In this document: positions 37,748 to 48,578 of the stretch, one piece after another
Layout: the number at the start of each line of letters is the position of its first letter
Numbering within the stretch: position 1 is the first letter of the stretch
Origin: Streptococcus respiraculi
GTDB taxonomy: Bacteria; Bacillota; Bacilli; Lactobacillales; Streptococcaceae
DNA length: 64,000 nucleotides
Assembly (NCBI RefSeq): GCF_003595525.1
Contig: NZ_CP022680.1
Coordinates: 1 to 64,000 of the forward strand
Direction: 5' to 3'
Notes under the pieces: generated by a model
The model's input: only the letters and a program-made list of their open reading frames with translations
Told to the model about the DNA's origin: nothing
Database searches by the model: none
Translations under genes and position numbers: made by a program

Positions 37748-38593
37748 ATGAGACAAAAAAGTATAGGAGAGGTGTTGCGGGCAGCTAGGGAAAGTCGCGG
37801 TTGGAATTTTGCTGATTTACAGAGAATGACAAAGATTCAGGCAAAGTATTTACAGGCTTTAGAGTACAATGATTTTGACTATATTCCAGATAAAACCTAT
37901 ACCCGTTCATTTTTACAGCGTTATGCTGAGGTGCTGGAGTTGGATGCAGCTGTATTGCTCGATGCCTATGACCGCAATAGTTTAGTCATGTATTATGAGG
38001 CGGGAGAAGAGGTAGAAATTGAGTCTGAGTTGCGAAGAAGTTATAAGGTTAAAAAGAAAAAGACATCTTATTTGCCTTTGATTTATTTATTACTAGCTTC
38101 AACCTTTATTTTATGTTTTGTAACCTATATCGTTTATAGTCGTGTACAAAATCAAGCAAGGAATAAGGAAACCAGTGCGTCCTATAGTGTCGTATCTCAA
38201 TCATCTACGACTACAGCTAGCGAGGCTACGAGTGAAGCCTCCACTAGTTCATCATCTTCTAGCAGTCAGACTTCTGGTGTGAGTTTAGTAATATCTGGTG
38301 GAGGAAATGATTTGGCCGTAACCGTAAAAGGTGCGAAGGAACCTGTAACAGTCGCCCTTTCTGTATCAAGTGTTACAAGCTGGGTAAGTTTAACAGGTAC
38401 AGAAATTGCAGGTGGCTTTACACTATCTCCAGAAAATCCTACTGTGTCAGCGAATCTGCCGGCAGGAACGACTACGGCAACCCTGGTATTAGGTGTGGTA
38501 CGCGGTGTTGATATTACCATTTCAGGGCAAAAGTTGGACACATCTGCTTTAACAAACCAGTCAGGAAATGTCATTCTGACAATCGAACAATGA
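37748..38593 (+). CDS. rodZ: RodZ family helix-turn-helix membrane protein
   Basis: The 281-residue protein has a cytoplasmic HTH domain (about 5-75, IGEVLRAARESRGWNFADLQ). One membrane segment (about 108-130), a Ser/Thr-rich linker (145-180) and an extracellular beta domain (DUF4115-like, about 185-275) follow. RodZ links MreB or, in cocci without MreB, parts of the peripheral wall machinery. GAGAGGAACTT precedes the ATG. Its stop lies 8 bp before the pgsA start. Confidence 0.92.
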   Translation: MRQKSIGEVLRAARESRGWNFADLQRMTKIQAKYLQALEYNDFDYIPDKTYTRSFLQRYAEVLELDAAVLLDAYDRNSLVMYYEAGEEVEIESELRRSYKVKKKKTSYLPLIYLLLASTFILCFVTYIVYSRVQNQARNKETSASYSVVSQSSTTTASEATSEASTSSSSSSSQTSGVSLVISGGGNDLAVTVKGAKEPVTVALSVSSVTSWVSLTGTEIAGGFTLSPENPTVSANLPAGTTTATLVLGVVRGVDITISGQKLDTSALTNQSGNVILTIEQ

Positions 38594-38601
38594 GGAGTAA
38601 C

Positions 38602-39141
38602 ATGAAAAAAGAACATATTCCTAATGCCTTAACGCTTGGTCGCATTTTGGTGATTCCTGTCTTCATACTTGTTTTGAGTGTGTGGGGTAGCCTAACGAGT
38701 CATATATTAGCAGCGGTGTTATTTGCGCTTGCTAGTCTGACTGATTATCTTGACGGCTATTTAGCACGTAAATGGCAGGTAGTCACGAATTTCGGTAAAT
38801 TTGCTGATCCAATGGCAGATAAGATTTTGGTGATGACAGCCTTTATCATGCTGGTTGAGCTTGGATTTGCTCCTGCTTGGATTGTAGCGATTATTATTTG
38901 TAGGGAGTTGGCTGTCACTGGTTTGCGTTTGCTCTTGATTGAAAATGGTGGAACGGTGCTTGCTGCGGCAATGCCTGGTAAAATTAAAACATTTTCTCAG
39001 ATGTTTGCCATTATCTTTCTATTGCTCCACTGGCAGTTGTTAGGAATAATCACCCTTTACATCGCCCTATTTTTCACCCTTTATTCAGGTTATGATTATT
39101 TTAAGGGTGCTTCTTATTTATTTAAGGATACCTTTAAGTAA
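38602..39141 (+). CDS. pgsA: CDP-diacylglycerol--glycerol-3-phosphate 3-phosphatidyltransferase
   Basis: The 179-residue membrane enzyme makes phosphatidylglycerol-phosphate. The CDP-alcohol phosphotransferase motif DGx2ARx8Gx3Dx3D is complete (D51, G52, A55, R56, G65, D69, D73). The ATG at 38602 is chosen because GAGGAG precedes it. An ATG at 38590 overlapping the rodZ stop is also possible. Its stop codon overlaps the ecfA1 start by one base (TAATG). Confidence 0.96.
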   Translation: MKKEHIPNALTLGRILVIPVFILVLSVWGSLTSHILAAVLFALASLTDYLDGYLARKWQVVTNFGKFADPMADKILVMTAFIMLVELGFAPAWIVAIIICRELAVTGLRLLLIENGGTVLAAAMPGKIKTFSQMFAIIFLLLHWQLLGIITLYIALFFTLYSGYDYFKGASYLFKDTFK

Positions 39142-39977
39142 TGACAAATATTATTGAAGTAAAACACGTTAGCTATAAATATGACCAAGAAGATGAGCAT
39201 TATACCTTGAATGATGTGTCGTTTCACGTGAAACAAGGAGAATGGCTTTCCATTATTGGTCACAATGGTTCAGGAAAATCAACTACGGTTCGTCTAATTG
39301 ATGGGCTTCTAGAGGCAGAATCTGGAGAGATTATCATCTCAGGTGATGTCTTGACACCAAAAAACGTCTGGGAAAAACGCCGTCAGATTGGCATGGTTTT
39401 TCAAAATCCCGACAATCAGTTTGTCGGAGCAACGGTGGAAGATGATGTTGCCTTTGGCTTAGAAAATCAAGGTGTTCCCCTAGAAGAAATGAAGCAGCGT
39501 GTACAGGAAGCTTTAGAATTGGTCGGTATGACAGATTTTAAAAAGCGTGAACCTGCTAGACTGTCTGGTGGTCAGAAGCAGCGGGTAGCGATTGCAGGAG
39601 TTGTTGCTTTGCGGCCAAATATTATTATCCTTGACGAGGCAACCAGCATGCTAGATCCTGAAGGACGCTTGGATTTGATTCGGATTGTCAAGGACATCAA
39701 GGAAAAGCATCAGATTACGGTAATTTCGATTACGCATGATTTGGACGAAGTGGCCTTGAGTGATCGGGTAATGGTTATGAAAAAAGGTCAGATTGAATCG
39801 ATTAGTGGTCCAGCAGACTTGTTTATGCGTGAGGATTTAAAGGATTTGGGCTTAGACCAGCCCTTTACAGCAACCTTGGTTCAGCAATTGCGTGAAAAGG
39901 GGCTAGATGTGCCGTTACGCTATTTTACAGAAGAGGAATTAGAAGAAACATTATGGGCATTACTCTCCAACAAGTAG
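39141..39977 (+). CDS. ecfA1: ECF transporter energy-coupling ATPase EcfA1
   Basis: The 278-residue ABC ATPase powers ECF-type vitamin uptake with different S components. It has Walker [10 protein letters not shown] (40-48), Q-loop [12 protein letters not shown], signature [13 protein letters not shown] and Walker [13 protein letters not shown]. It overlaps pgsA by 1 bp and ecfA2 by 25 bp. The gene contains a perfect parS core at codons 27-31. No S component is encoded nearby, as usual for group II ECF systems. Confidence 0.96.
   Translation: MTNIIEVKHVSYKYDQEDEHYTLNDVSFHVKQGEWLSIIGHNGSGKSTTVRLIDGLLEAESGEIIISGDVLTPKNVWEKRRQIGMVFQNPDNQFVGATVEDDVAFGLENQGVPLEEMKQRVQEALELVGMTDFKKREPARLSGGQKQRVAIAGVVALRPNIIILDEATSMLDPEGRLDLIRIVKDIKEKHQITVISITHDLDEVALSDRVMVMKKGQIESISGPADLFMREDLKDLGLDQPFTATLVQQLREKGLDVPLRYFTEEELEETLWALLSNK
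39221..39234. promoter_or_regulatory. parS site inside ecfA1
   Basis: GTTTCACGTGAAAC is identical to the core at 23055-23068, with CA rather than CAT following. It lies 18.8 kb from oriC on the opposite arm from dnaN and is fully within coding sequence (VSFHVKQ). Confidence 0.92.
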
Positions 39978-40795
39978 ATTATACATACCAAGCCAACACA
40001 CCTTTTGAAGGGCGTGCGCTTTTTGGTGTCGATTTGGAGATTGTAGACGGCTCTTTCACGGCGCTTATTGGCCATACTGGATCAGGAAAATCAACGATTT
40101 TACAGTTGCTAAATGGTCTGAATATCCCAACGTCAGGGACTGTTTTGATTGATGAGTTTTGTATTACACCAACCTCTGTCAATAAGGATATCAAGCAGGT
40201 GCGTAAAAAAGTTGGACTTGTTTTCCAGTTCCCGGAAAGTCAGGTTTTTGAAGAAACTGTCTTGAAAGATGTCGCTTTTGGACCACAGAATTTTGGAGTA
40301 TCACAAGAAGAAGCAGAAGCAATTGCGCGTGAAAAACTAGCCTTGGTAGGCATCTCAGAAGATCTGTTTGACCGCAGTCCTTTTGAGTTATCTGGTGGTC
40401 AAATGCGACGGGTTGCCATTGCAGGGATTCTTGCTATGGAACCCAAAGTCTTGGTGCTTGATGAACCGACCGCAGGTCTTGACCCTGTAGGGCGTAGGGA
40501 ATTGATGACCATTTTTAAGGAGCTCCACCAAGCGGGTATGACAGTTGTTCTCGTGACTCATCTAATGGACGATGTAGCTAACTTTGCAGATCATGTCTTT
40601 ATTATGTCCAATGGAAAATTGGTCAAATCAGGCAGTCCTAGAGATGTTTTTCAAGCAGTTGATTTTATGGAAAGTATCCAGCTGGGAGTGCCTAAGATGA
40701 CAAAATTTGCAGCGAATTTAGAACGAAGAGGATTTGTCTTTGAGCGTTTACCGATTACCATTGACGAATTTGTTGAGGTAATAGTGCATGGATAA
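39953..40795 (+). CDS. ecfA2: ECF transporter energy-coupling ATPase EcfA2
   Basis: This 280-residue second ABC ATPase pairs with EcfA1. Walker [10 protein letters not shown] is near 41, the Q-loop reads [11 protein letters not shown], the signature is [13 protein letters not shown] and Walker B is [12 protein letters not shown]. It begins inside the end of ecfA1 and overlaps ecfT by 8 bp, indicating tight translational coupling across the module. Confidence 0.96.
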   Translation: MGITLQQVDYTYQANTPFEGRALFGVDLEIVDGSFTALIGHTGSGKSTILQLLNGLNIPTSGTVLIDEFCITPTSVNKDIKQVRKKVGLVFQFPESQVFEETVLKDVAFGPQNFGVSQEEAEAIAREKLALVGISEDLFDRSPFELSGGQMRRVAIAGILAMEPKVLVLDEPTAGLDPVGRRELMTIFKELHQAGMTVVLVTHLMDDVANFADHVFIMSNGKLVKSGSPRDVFQAVDFMESIQLGVPKMTKFAANLERRGFVFERLPITIDEFVEVIVHG

Positions 40796-41582
40796 GTTGA
40801 TTTTAGGCCGTTATATTCCAGGGGACTCGGTGATTCATCGTTTAGATCCACGTAGCAAATTGCTGGCCATGATGAGCTTTTTGTTGATTATTTTCTGGGC
40901 CAATAATTTGGTGACCAATCTCTTATTGTTTGCCTTTGTTCTTCTTGTCATTTTTTTATCCAAAATCAAATTAAGCTTTTTCATCAATGGTGTGAAACCG
41001 ATGATTGGGATTATCTTGTTTACAACTTTTTTCCAAATCTTTTTTACGGGTGGTCATGAGGTGTTGTGGCAATTTTGGATTTTGAAAGTGACAGAAGAAG
41101 GGATTCAGCAGGCAGGTATTATCTTTGTTCGTTTTGTCTTGATTATTTTCCTGTCAACCCTCTTGACCCTAACCACCATGCCACTCAGTCTAGCAGATGG
41201 TATTGAGGCAGGCCTTGCCCCTCTTACCTATTTGAAGGTACCAGTTCATGAAATTGGTCTGATGTTGTCGATGAGCTTGCGTTTTGTACCGACCTTAATG
41301 GATGATACGACACGAATCATGAATGCCCAGCGGGCGCGTGGAGTTGATTTTGGAGAAGGAAGCCTCATTCAAAAGGTAAAATCAGTCATTCCAATTTTAA
41401 TCCCGCTCTTTGCTTCTAGTTTTAAACGGGCAGACGCTTTGGCGACAGCCATGGAAGCACGGGGGTATCAAGGTGGAGACGGGCGAACCAAATACCGTAT
41501 GCTAGAATGGAAGTTAGCAGATAGTCTAGTTTTAGTTGTCATGTTGATTTTAGGAACCCTTCTTTATTTTATGAAAAATTAG
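40788..41582 (+). CDS. ecfT: ECF transporter transmembrane protein EcfT
   Basis: The 264-residue integral membrane coupling protein has about six segments. The two conserved Ala-Arg-Gly coupling motifs that dock on the ATPases are present in [11 protein letters not shown] and [12 protein letters not shown]. Length is normal. It is the last gene of the pgsA-ecfA1-ecfA2-ecfT block and is followed by a hairpin. Confidence 0.96.
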   Translation: MDKLILGRYIPGDSVIHRLDPRSKLLAMMSFLLIIFWANNLVTNLLLFAFVLLVIFLSKIKLSFFINGVKPMIGIILFTTFFQIFFTGGHEVLWQFWILKVTEEGIQQAGIIFVRFVLIIFLSTLLTLTTMPLSLADGIEAGLAPLTYLKVPVHEIGLMLSMSLRFVPTLMDDTTRIMNAQRARGVDFGEGSLIQKVKSVIPILIPLFASSFKRADALATAMEARGYQGGDGRTKYRMLEWKLADSLVLVVMLILGTLLYFMKN

Positions 41583-41595
41583 TGAAAGCATGAGG

Positions 41596-41617
41596 AAAAG
41601 CGCCAAATGGCCCTTTT
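41596..41617 (+). terminator. Terminator behind ecfT
   Basis: AAAAG-C-GCC/GGC-C-CTTTT with an AAAT loop and one C-C mismatch, then AT. It is probably functional but not strong. Confidence 0.6.
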
Positions 41618-41726
41618 ATCACTGAATCTAAACTTTTTTGTAACATTTGTAATATTTTTACAAAATAAGAGTAATATTTTGGTTGTATCATAGAAGATGA
41701 CTGAAAGAAAGGACTATGTATATCAT

Positions 41727-42428
41727 ATGAGACGTATACGTAACAAACGACGTACAAGTAATAAATTAAGATTAGCGATTGCAGGGCTTATTGCAATGAG
41801 TTCCATCTTGATTGCTGGTGTCGTAAGTGCTGATACCTACAAGGTGAAATCTGGAGATACTTTATCCCAAATTGCTCTTACTTATAAAACAACTGTTGAA
41901 GAATTGGTTGCTCTAAATCAGATTAATAATCCGAATTTGATTTATGTGAATCAAGTATTAGAATTATATAAGTTATCAGATACAGTAGCAAATGTGCCTT
42001 TACAAGTAGTTTCTGATCCAGTCGTTCAAGAAACACCAGTGCAGGAAACTCCTGTTCAAACAGAGCCAGTTCAGGAAGTACCAAGTCAAGTAGCTCCAGC
42101 TCAGTCGGCACCAATTCAAGAAACGCCAGCTTCAGCTGCACCAGCCCAAACAACACAGCCAGTTCCTACAGCAAGTCCAGTCCCTGCTACTTCTACGGTA
42201 ACAGATGCTGAGGCAGAAGCCAAAGAGTGGATTGCACAAAAAGAATCAGGCGGTAGTTATACAGCTCGAAACGGTAGATACTATGGTCGCTATCAGTTAA
42301 CAGATAGCTACTTAAACGGAGATTATTCTCCTGAAAATCAAGAACGCGTAGCAGATGCGTATGTAGCAAGTCGCTATGGATCATGGGTTGCAGCTAAAAA
42401 CTTTTGGTTGGCACATGGTTGGTATTAA
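41727..42428 (+). CDS. Secreted LysM protein with C-terminal lysozyme-like/Apf domain
   Basis: The 233-residue protein has a signal peptide (about 13-34, cut after VVSA) and one LysM domain (about 37-80, [20 protein letters not shown]). A Pro/Gln/Val-rich linker of imperfect TPVQE repeats (95-150) follows. The C-terminal domain (about 160-233, [19 protein letters not shown] through FWLAHGWY) is as in aggregation-promoting and transglycosylase-like wall proteins. It likely binds and trims peptidoglycan. The ATG at 41727 is preferred, 13 nt after AAAGGA. An ATG at 41697 would add ten residues. Confidence 0.88.
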   Translation: MRRIRNKRRTSNKLRLAIAGLIAMSSILIAGVVSADTYKVKSGDTLSQIALTYKTTVEELVALNQINNPNLIYVNQVLELYKLSDTVANVPLQVVSDPVVQETPVQETPVQTEPVQEVPSQVAPAQSAPIQETPASAAPAQTTQPVPTASPVPATSTVTDAEAEAKEWIAQKESGGSYTARNGRYYGRYQLTDSYLNGDYSPENQERVADAYVASRYGSWVAAKNFWLAHGWY

Positions 42429-42440
42429 GCATAAAGAAAA

Positions 42441-42467
42441 CAAAAAGACCGAACTCGGTCTTTTTTA
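42441..42467. terminator. Bidirectional terminator between LysM and phosphatase genes
   Basis: GACCG/CGGTC with flanking A6 and T6 runs lies between convergent genes and can end both transcripts. Confidence 0.85.
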
Positions 42468-42468
42468 T

Positions 42469-43038
42469 CTATCCCTTATACAATGTGTATTCTTTGAGAC
42501 TTAGTAATGTGAACTCGTCAAATTCTAAACAAACGATATGGGGCATGAGTGGCTTGATTCTTAAAAAATCGTTCAGTCCAAAGTGCTCACTATAGTAATG
42601 GAGAATAGTTGACAATGCTGTCCCATGACTTCCGATGACAAGCGTTTTTTCTGAATAATCCTGTAAACATTTCTGTAAAGCAGCGATGTTTCGATTTTGG
42701 ACTTCTTGGAGGCTCTCTCCATTTTCTAGTTTGAAAGAAAAATCCTCCCATTGTTTTGCTGTAAAGCTATCAAAATCTTCAATCCAGCTGTCGTCAATCT
42801 TACGTTCGCGAAAATCCGCAACCGTCTGAATCGTAAGATTTTGAGATTGAGCAAAGGGTTTTACCGTATCTATAGCCCGTTTTAATGGACTGGATAAAAC
42901 GATGTCAACCTCTTTATCTGATAGGAAGTCTGTCACTAGCTGACAATCTTGTAAACCTTTTGGTGATAATTCTCTTGTTAAATCATTGTGATTGTTGTAG
43001 TTTGGTTCGCAATGGCGAACAAAATAAACTGTTGTCAT
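42469..43038 (-). CDS. Histidine phosphatase superfamily protein
   Basis: The 189-residue protein is related to phosphoglycerate mutases. The catalytic motif reads VRHCEPNYNNHND (His at 9), with Cys in place of the Gly of the usual RHG. The second catalytic His lies in GSHGTALST. The substrate is unknown; acting on small phosphorylated metabolites is most likely. Its start overlaps the sdaAA stop in an ATGA arrangement, so it is translated with the serine dehydratase. Confidence 0.88.
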   Translation of the reverse strand: MTTVYFVRHCEPNYNNHNDLTRELSPKGLQDCQLVTDFLSDKEVDIVLSSPLKRAIDTVKPFAQSQNLTIQTVADFRERKIDDSWIEDFDSFTAKQWEDFSFKLENGESLQEVQNRNIAALQKCLQDYSEKTLVIGSHGTALSTILHYYSEHFGLNDFLRIKPLMPHIVCLEFDEFTLLSLKEYTLYKG

Positions 43039-43907
43039 TGTCCAAATATCTCCTTGCTTAGTTTTAGACCAGTTGGAGTGATGGCAAGCCCCCCCTCTGC
43101 TGTTTCTCGAAAGGCGGTAGGCAGGCTAGAGCCGACTTGGTACATGGCAAGAATGACTTCGTCTGCAGGAATTTTTGACTCAATCCCTGCTAGCGCCATA
43201 TCGGCTGCAACGAGGGCGTAGCTAGCTCCCATGGCATTTCGCTTGACACACGGGACTTCTACAAGACCAGCAACAGGATCGCAAATCAGACCGAGCATAT
43301 TTTTGATGACAAAGCAAATCGCTTGACTAGCTTGAAAGGCGTTTCCTCCTGCAGCTAAGGTGACAGCAGCAGCTGACATAGCAGCGGCAGAGCCAACTTC
43401 GGCTTGACAACCTCCTTCTGCTCCCGAAATAGAAGCGTTGTTTGCAATTACCAGACCAAAAGCTCCTGCTGTAAAGAGGAAGTCGAGCTGTTCTTTTTCA
43501 TTTAGTCCAAGTTTGTCAATAGCTACTCCTAGAACAGCAGGCAGGCAGCCAGCAGAGCCAGCAGTTGGGGTAGCGCAGACCAATCCCATCTTAGCATTTA
43601 ATTCATTTACCGCAATAGCATTGCGAGCGGCAGAGAGGATTGTTTTGTCTGACAAGGTTTTGCCAGACTGGATATAGCGTTCAAGTTTAGCAGCATCGCC
43701 TCCTGTTAACCCAGATACAGATTTGCTCTCTGTTAGACCATCAATAATGGATGATTTCATTACTGTCAAGTTTCTTGACATCAGTGTCAATATTTCTTCT
43801 CGAGAGCGCCCAGTCAGCTCGATTTCTGTTTCAATCATGAGTTCAGCGACATTGCCTGAAAAATCTTGATTTGCCTGTGATACCAGTTCTTTAATTGTAT
43901 AAAACAT
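43035..43907 (-). CDS. sdaAA: L-serine dehydratase, alpha subunit
   Basis: The 290-residue iron-sulfur subunit deaminates L-serine to pyruvate and ammonia together with SdaAB. Conserved cysteines that bind a 4Fe-4S cluster appear in GLVCATPTAGSAGC, ICDPVAG and EVPCVKRN. Glycine-rich segments such as SGAEGGCQAEVG are typical. It follows sdaAB by 11 bp. The two-subunit form is the Gram-positive arrangement. Confidence 0.95.
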   Translation of the reverse strand: MFYTIKELVSQANQDFSGNVAELMIETEIELTGRSREEILTLMSRNLTVMKSSIIDGLTESKSVSGLTGGDAAKLERYIQSGKTLSDKTILSAARNAIAVNELNAKMGLVCATPTAGSAGCLPAVLGVAIDKLGLNEKEQLDFLFTAGAFGLVIANNASISGAEGGCQAEVGSAAAMSAAAVTLAAGGNAFQASQAICFVIKNMLGLICDPVAGLVEVPCVKRNAMGASYALVAADMALAGIESKIPADEVILAMYQVGSSLPTAFRETAEGGLAITPTGLKLSKEIFGQ

Positions 43908-43918
43908 ATTTTCTCTTT

Positions 43919-44590
43919 CTAGTTAAAGAAGTTGACATTGTGTAAATGTGGAATTTCTTCAATTTCAGCAATGGAGTCACCACATTGTCTGGAATCGACT
44001 TCAATAATCATAATCGCTTTTTCTCCAGCACTTTCACGGGTCACGTTCATTTGGGCGATATTGATGTCATACTTTGATAGAATATCCGTCACTTTTGCAA
44101 TCATTCCAGGAACATCTTGGTGGACGATGATGATAGTTGGGGTGTTCATATTCAGGTTGACTGCAAAGCCGTTTAGCTCGGTCACTTGGATATTTCCTCC
44201 CCCAATGGATACACCTGTTGCAGAGATGGACTTGTACTCATTTTTAATGATGATACGGGTTGTGTTGGGGTGGGGAGTATTACTTTCTCTATTGATTTTC
44301 CAGTAGACCTTGATGCCTCTTTCTCGGGCAATATCAAGGGAGTCTGGAATACGAGGGTCATCCGTGTCCATTCCTAGGATACCGGCTACTAGGGCAACAT
44401 CAGTTCCGTGGCCCCGATAGGTTTTGGCAAATGAATTGTAGAGTTGAAATTCGACTTCTGTCGGAGTCTCACCAAAAATGGATGAGACGATTTTTCCGAT
44501 GCGAACAGCTCCTGCTGTATGGCTAGATGATGGGCCAATCATGACAGGTCCAATGATATCAAAGACGGATTGAAATTTTAAATTAGTCAT
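43919..44590 (-). CDS. sdaAB: L-serine dehydratase, beta subunit
   Basis: The 223-residue partner of SdaAA has an N-terminal catalytic-type region with IGPSSSHTAGAVRIG. A C-terminal ACT domain (about 145-220, TPTIIIVHQDVPGMIAKVTD) may sense an amino acid. It heads the sdaAB-sdaAA-phosphatase unit and is divergent from mnmA. Confidence 0.95.
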   Translation of the reverse strand: MTNLKFQSVFDIIGPVMIGPSSSHTAGAVRIGKIVSSIFGETPTEVEFQLYNSFAKTYRGHGTDVALVAGILGMDTDDPRIPDSLDIARERGIKVYWKINRESNTPHPNTTRIIIKNEYKSISATGVSIGGGNIQVTELNGFAVNLNMNTPTIIIVHQDVPGMIAKVTDILSKYDINIAQMNVTRESAGEKAIMIIEVDSRQCGDSIAEIEEIPHLHNVNFFN

Positions 44591-44687
44591 AGGGTTTCCT
44601 CAATTTTCTCTTACTGTTATTATATCAAATAACGTTCGGAAAATCTGCTTCTTGATTTTATTTGTTAGAAAATGGCTAGGGATATGG

Positions 44688-44772
44688 TATAATACTGTCT
44701 GTGCCGTGAGGTACTTCAAAATCGACCTTCAATCGTTTTTTGAAAATAGACGGTGTAAAGGAAGTTTACACT
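44688..44772 (+). promoter_or_regulatory. mnmA promoter -10 and leader hairpin
   Basis: TATAAT (44688-44693) starts a leader of about 100 nt. Near its end GTGTAAA/TTTACAC with a 5-nt loop (44753-44771) forms a hairpin 27 bp before the ATG. No -35 of good quality is seen. The leader has no recognised riboswitch. Confidence 0.5.
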
Positions 44773-44795
44773 AGATTAAATTGATGGGAGAATAG

Positions 44796-45920
<1,125 letters not shown>

Positions 45921-45959
45921 ATTGACAATGTTGTAAAGTTAATCACGAGAATATTTAAG

Positions 45960-45987
45960 TTGACATTCATACTAAATGTGATAAAAT
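45960..45987 (+). promoter_or_regulatory. Promoter upstream of the NUDIX gene
   Basis: TTGACA (45960-45965), a 16-bp spacer and TAAAAT (45982-45987) give a leader of about 100 nt. It probably also drives mnmG. Confidence 0.65.
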
Positions 45988-46152
45988 GAAAGTATAACAA
46001 TGCTATGATGGTCAAAGCTCATAGGAATTGGACGTTTTTTGCGTGCAGTTTCTGAGGGTTTTGGCTCTTTTTGTCTAGAAAGGCCGAAAAAAGTGGGTTT
46101 TTGAACGAGAAGCAACGGGAAAACTTTCGGGGTTCGAGCAACTGCACTTATT

Positions 46153-46560
46153 ATGAAAAATAGCCAGCTTTTTCTTTCCTATCGTGAGGATACTCAGAAA
46201 TACTATACGATTGGCGGAGCTATTCAGGTTGGCGAGTCAACAGAAGCTGCAGTAGTCCGAGAGGTAAAAGAAGAACTAGGGATTGATGTAGCAGTCAAGC
46301 AACTAGCTTTTATTGTTGAAAATGAGTTTACAGTAGTTGACAAGAAAGAGCCGGTCAATTTTCACAATATTGAGTTTCACTATATCGTTGAACTACTGGG
46401 GAATCTGCCTTCTCAGATGATTGAGGAAGAGTGGGGAAGTCCGTGTTATTGGATAGATGTTGACAACCTTGTCAATATTGATGTAGTTCCTGCTTTTTTG
46501 AAAACGGCCTTACCTAGCTGGTCAGGGGCGATTGAACATATCAGAATTAAAGGAGACTAG
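46153..46560 (+). CDS. NUDIX hydrolase with a damaged 5' end (possible pseudogene)
   Basis: The readable ORF gives 135 residues with a perfect Nudix box, GX5EX7REVKEELGI (about 22-44). The ATG at 46153 has no ribosome binding site. In the same frame upstream, the family N-terminus TRSNGKTFGVRATALI can be read without a gap from 46105. It is preceded by GTG GGT TTT TGA at 46093-46104, with AAAGG properly placed before that GTG. Codon 4 therefore looks like CGA changed to TGA. Either the gene is inactivated or a shortened protein lacking the first beta strand is made. Its stop lies just before mnmG. Confidence 0.75.
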   Translation: MKNSQLFLSYREDTQKYYTIGGAIQVGESTEAAVVREVKEELGIDVAVKQLAFIVENEFTVVDKKEPVNFHNIEFHYIVELLGNLPSQMIEEEWGSPCYWIDVDNLVNIDVVPAFLKTALPSWSGAIEHIRIKGD

Positions 46561-46563
46561 GAG

Positions 46564-48480
46564 ATGACATATTCGTTTACAGAAGAGTATGACGTGATTG
46601 TAATTGGTGCGGGCCATGCGGGTGTAGAAGCGGGTCTTGCCACCAGTCGGATGGGGTGTAAGACCCTTCTTGCAACGATTAACTTGGACATGGTGGCCTT
46701 TATGCCGTGTAATCCCTCTATCGGTGGATCGGCTAAGGGGATTGTAGTCCGTGAGATTGATGCTCTTGGTGGCGAAATGGGGCGCAATATTGACAAGACC
46801 TACATTCAGATGAAAATGCTGAATACGGGTAAAGGTCCTGCTGTGCGCGCTCTTCGTGCCCAGGCTGATAAGGCCAAATACTCGCTAGAGATGAAGCGTA
46901 CGGTGGAGCAACAGGAGAATCTAACTCTTCGTCAGACCATGATTGATGAGATTTTGGTTGAAGAAAATCGAGTCATCGGTGTTCGGACAGCGACCAATCA
47001 GTATTTTGCAGCAAAGGCGGTCATTGTAACAACAGGAACGGCTTTGCGTGGTGAAATTATTATCGGGGATCTAAAATATTCATCTGGTCCAAACAACAGC
47101 TTAGCTTCTATTACTTTGGCGGATAACTTGAAAGATTTGGGTCTTGAAATTGGGCGGTTTAAGACAGGAACGCCACCTCGTGTCAATGCTAGAACAGTGG
47201 ACTATACCGCAACAGAAATTCAACCCGGAGACGAGAAGCCCAATCATTTTTCTTTTTTATCCAAAGATGAGGATTATCTGCAAGACCAGATTCCATGCTG
47301 GTTGACTTATACCAATGCACGCAGTCATGAGATTATCAATAGTAATTTGCACCGTGCACCGATGTTCTCAGGTGTAGTCAAGGGGGTAGGTCCACGCTAT
47401 TGTCCATCTATTGAGGATAAAATCGTGCGTTTTGCGGATAAAGAGCGTCATCAGTTGTTCTTAGAGCCTGAGGGGCGTGATACCGATGAGATTTACGTTC
47501 AGGGACTTTCAACTAGCCTTCCAGAAGATGTGCAAAAGGACTTGGTTCACTCTATTAAGGGACTTGAAAATGCAGAAATGATGCGAACAGGCTATGCGAT
47601 TGAGTATGATATGGTCATGCCTCATCAATTGCGGGCAACCCTTGAAACCAAGAAAATTTCAGGATTATTTACAGCAGGACAGACCAATGGAACTTCTGGC
47701 TATGAAGAGGCTGCTGGTCAAGGAATTATCGCAGGAATTAATGCGGCGTTGAAAGTACAGGGCAAGCCAGAGTTAATTTTGAAGCGTAGTGATGGCTATA
47801 TTGGCGTGATGATTGATGATTTGGTGACTAAAGGAACAGTTGAACCTTATCGCCTCTTGACGAGTCGGGCAGAATATCGTTTAATTTTACGCCATGACAA
47901 TGCAGATATGCGTTTGACAGAAATTGGGCGCCAGGTTGGTTTGGTCGATGATGAGCGTTATCGGGTCTTTCAGATTCACAAGAACCAGTTCGAAAATGAA
48001 ATGGCGCGGTTGGATTCAATCAAGTTAAAACCTGTCAAGGAAACCAATGAGAAGGTTGTCGCGATGGGCTTTAAACCGCTGACAGATGCGTTGACTGCAA
48101 AAGAATTTATGAGAAGACCTGAGATTACCTATGCGGATGTCCTTCAATTTGTCGGTCCAGCTACTGAGGAACTGTCTGATAAGACCATTGAATTGATTGA
48201 AACCGAGGTGAAATATGAGGGCTATATTAGCAAGGCCTTAGATCAGGTTGAGAAGATGAAACGCATGGAGGAAAAACGGATTCCAGCAGATATTGACTGG
48301 GATGATATTGACTCGATTGCAACGGAAGCTCGTCAGAAATTTAAGCTGATTTCTCCTGAAACGATTGGACAGGCAAGCCGTATCTCAGGGGTCAATCCGG
48401 CAGATATTTCAATCCTCATGGTTTATTTAGAAGGGCGTAGTCGCTCCATTTCAAAGACTAAGGCAAAAAATAATGACTAA
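46564..48480 (+). CDS. mnmG: tRNA uridine-5-carboxymethylaminomethyl modification enzyme MnmG (GidA)
   Basis: The 638-residue FAD enzyme works with MnmE to modify U34 of several tRNAs. The N-terminal dinucleotide fold reads [14 protein letters not shown]. The signatures [11 protein letters not shown] and [16 protein letters not shown] and the C-terminal helical MnmE-binding region with [15 protein letters not shown] are present. GGAG lies before the ATG, 3 bp after the NUDIX stop. Length is full. Confidence 0.97.
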   Translation: MTYSFTEEYDVIVIGAGHAGVEAGLATSRMGCKTLLATINLDMVAFMPCNPSIGGSAKGIVVREIDALGGEMGRNIDKTYIQMKMLNTGKGPAVRALRAQADKAKYSLEMKRTVEQQENLTLRQTMIDEILVEENRVIGVRTATNQYFAAKAVIVTTGTALRGEIIIGDLKYSSGPNNSLASITLADNLKDLGLEIGRFKTGTPPRVNARTVDYTATEIQPGDEKPNHFSFLSKDEDYLQDQIPCWLTYTNARSHEIINSNLHRAPMFSGVVKGVGPRYCPSIEDKIVRFADKERHQLFLEPEGRDTDEIYVQGLSTSLPEDVQKDLVHSIKGLENAEMMRTGYAIEYDMVMPHQLRATLETKKISGLFTAGQTNGTSGYEEAAGQGIIAGINAALKVQGKPELILKRSDGYIGVMIDDLVTKGTVEPYRLLTSRAEYRLILRHDNADMRLTEIGRQVGLVDDERYRVFQIHKNQFENEMARLDSIKLKPVKETNEKVVAMGFKPLTDALTAKEFMRRPEITYADVLQFVGPATEELSDKTIELIETEVKYEGYISKALDQVEKMKRMEEKRIPADIDWDDIDSIATEARQKFKLISPETIGQASRISGVNPADISILMVYLEGRSRSISKTKAKNND

Positions 48481-48578
48481 AGGCTGGGCATTTGTCTGGT
48501 CTTTTTGCAAATCTTCTGTGGAAATAGAAGCTAGCATTTTCAGCGGTTTTATGGTAAAATGGCAAGCAGAGGTTAGTG

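Noticed and set aside
41635..41665. WalR-like TGTAA repeats before the LysM gene
   Set aside because: TGTAAC and TGTAAT start 9 bp apart, not the 11 bp of the WalR consensus, and the region is simply AT-rich.
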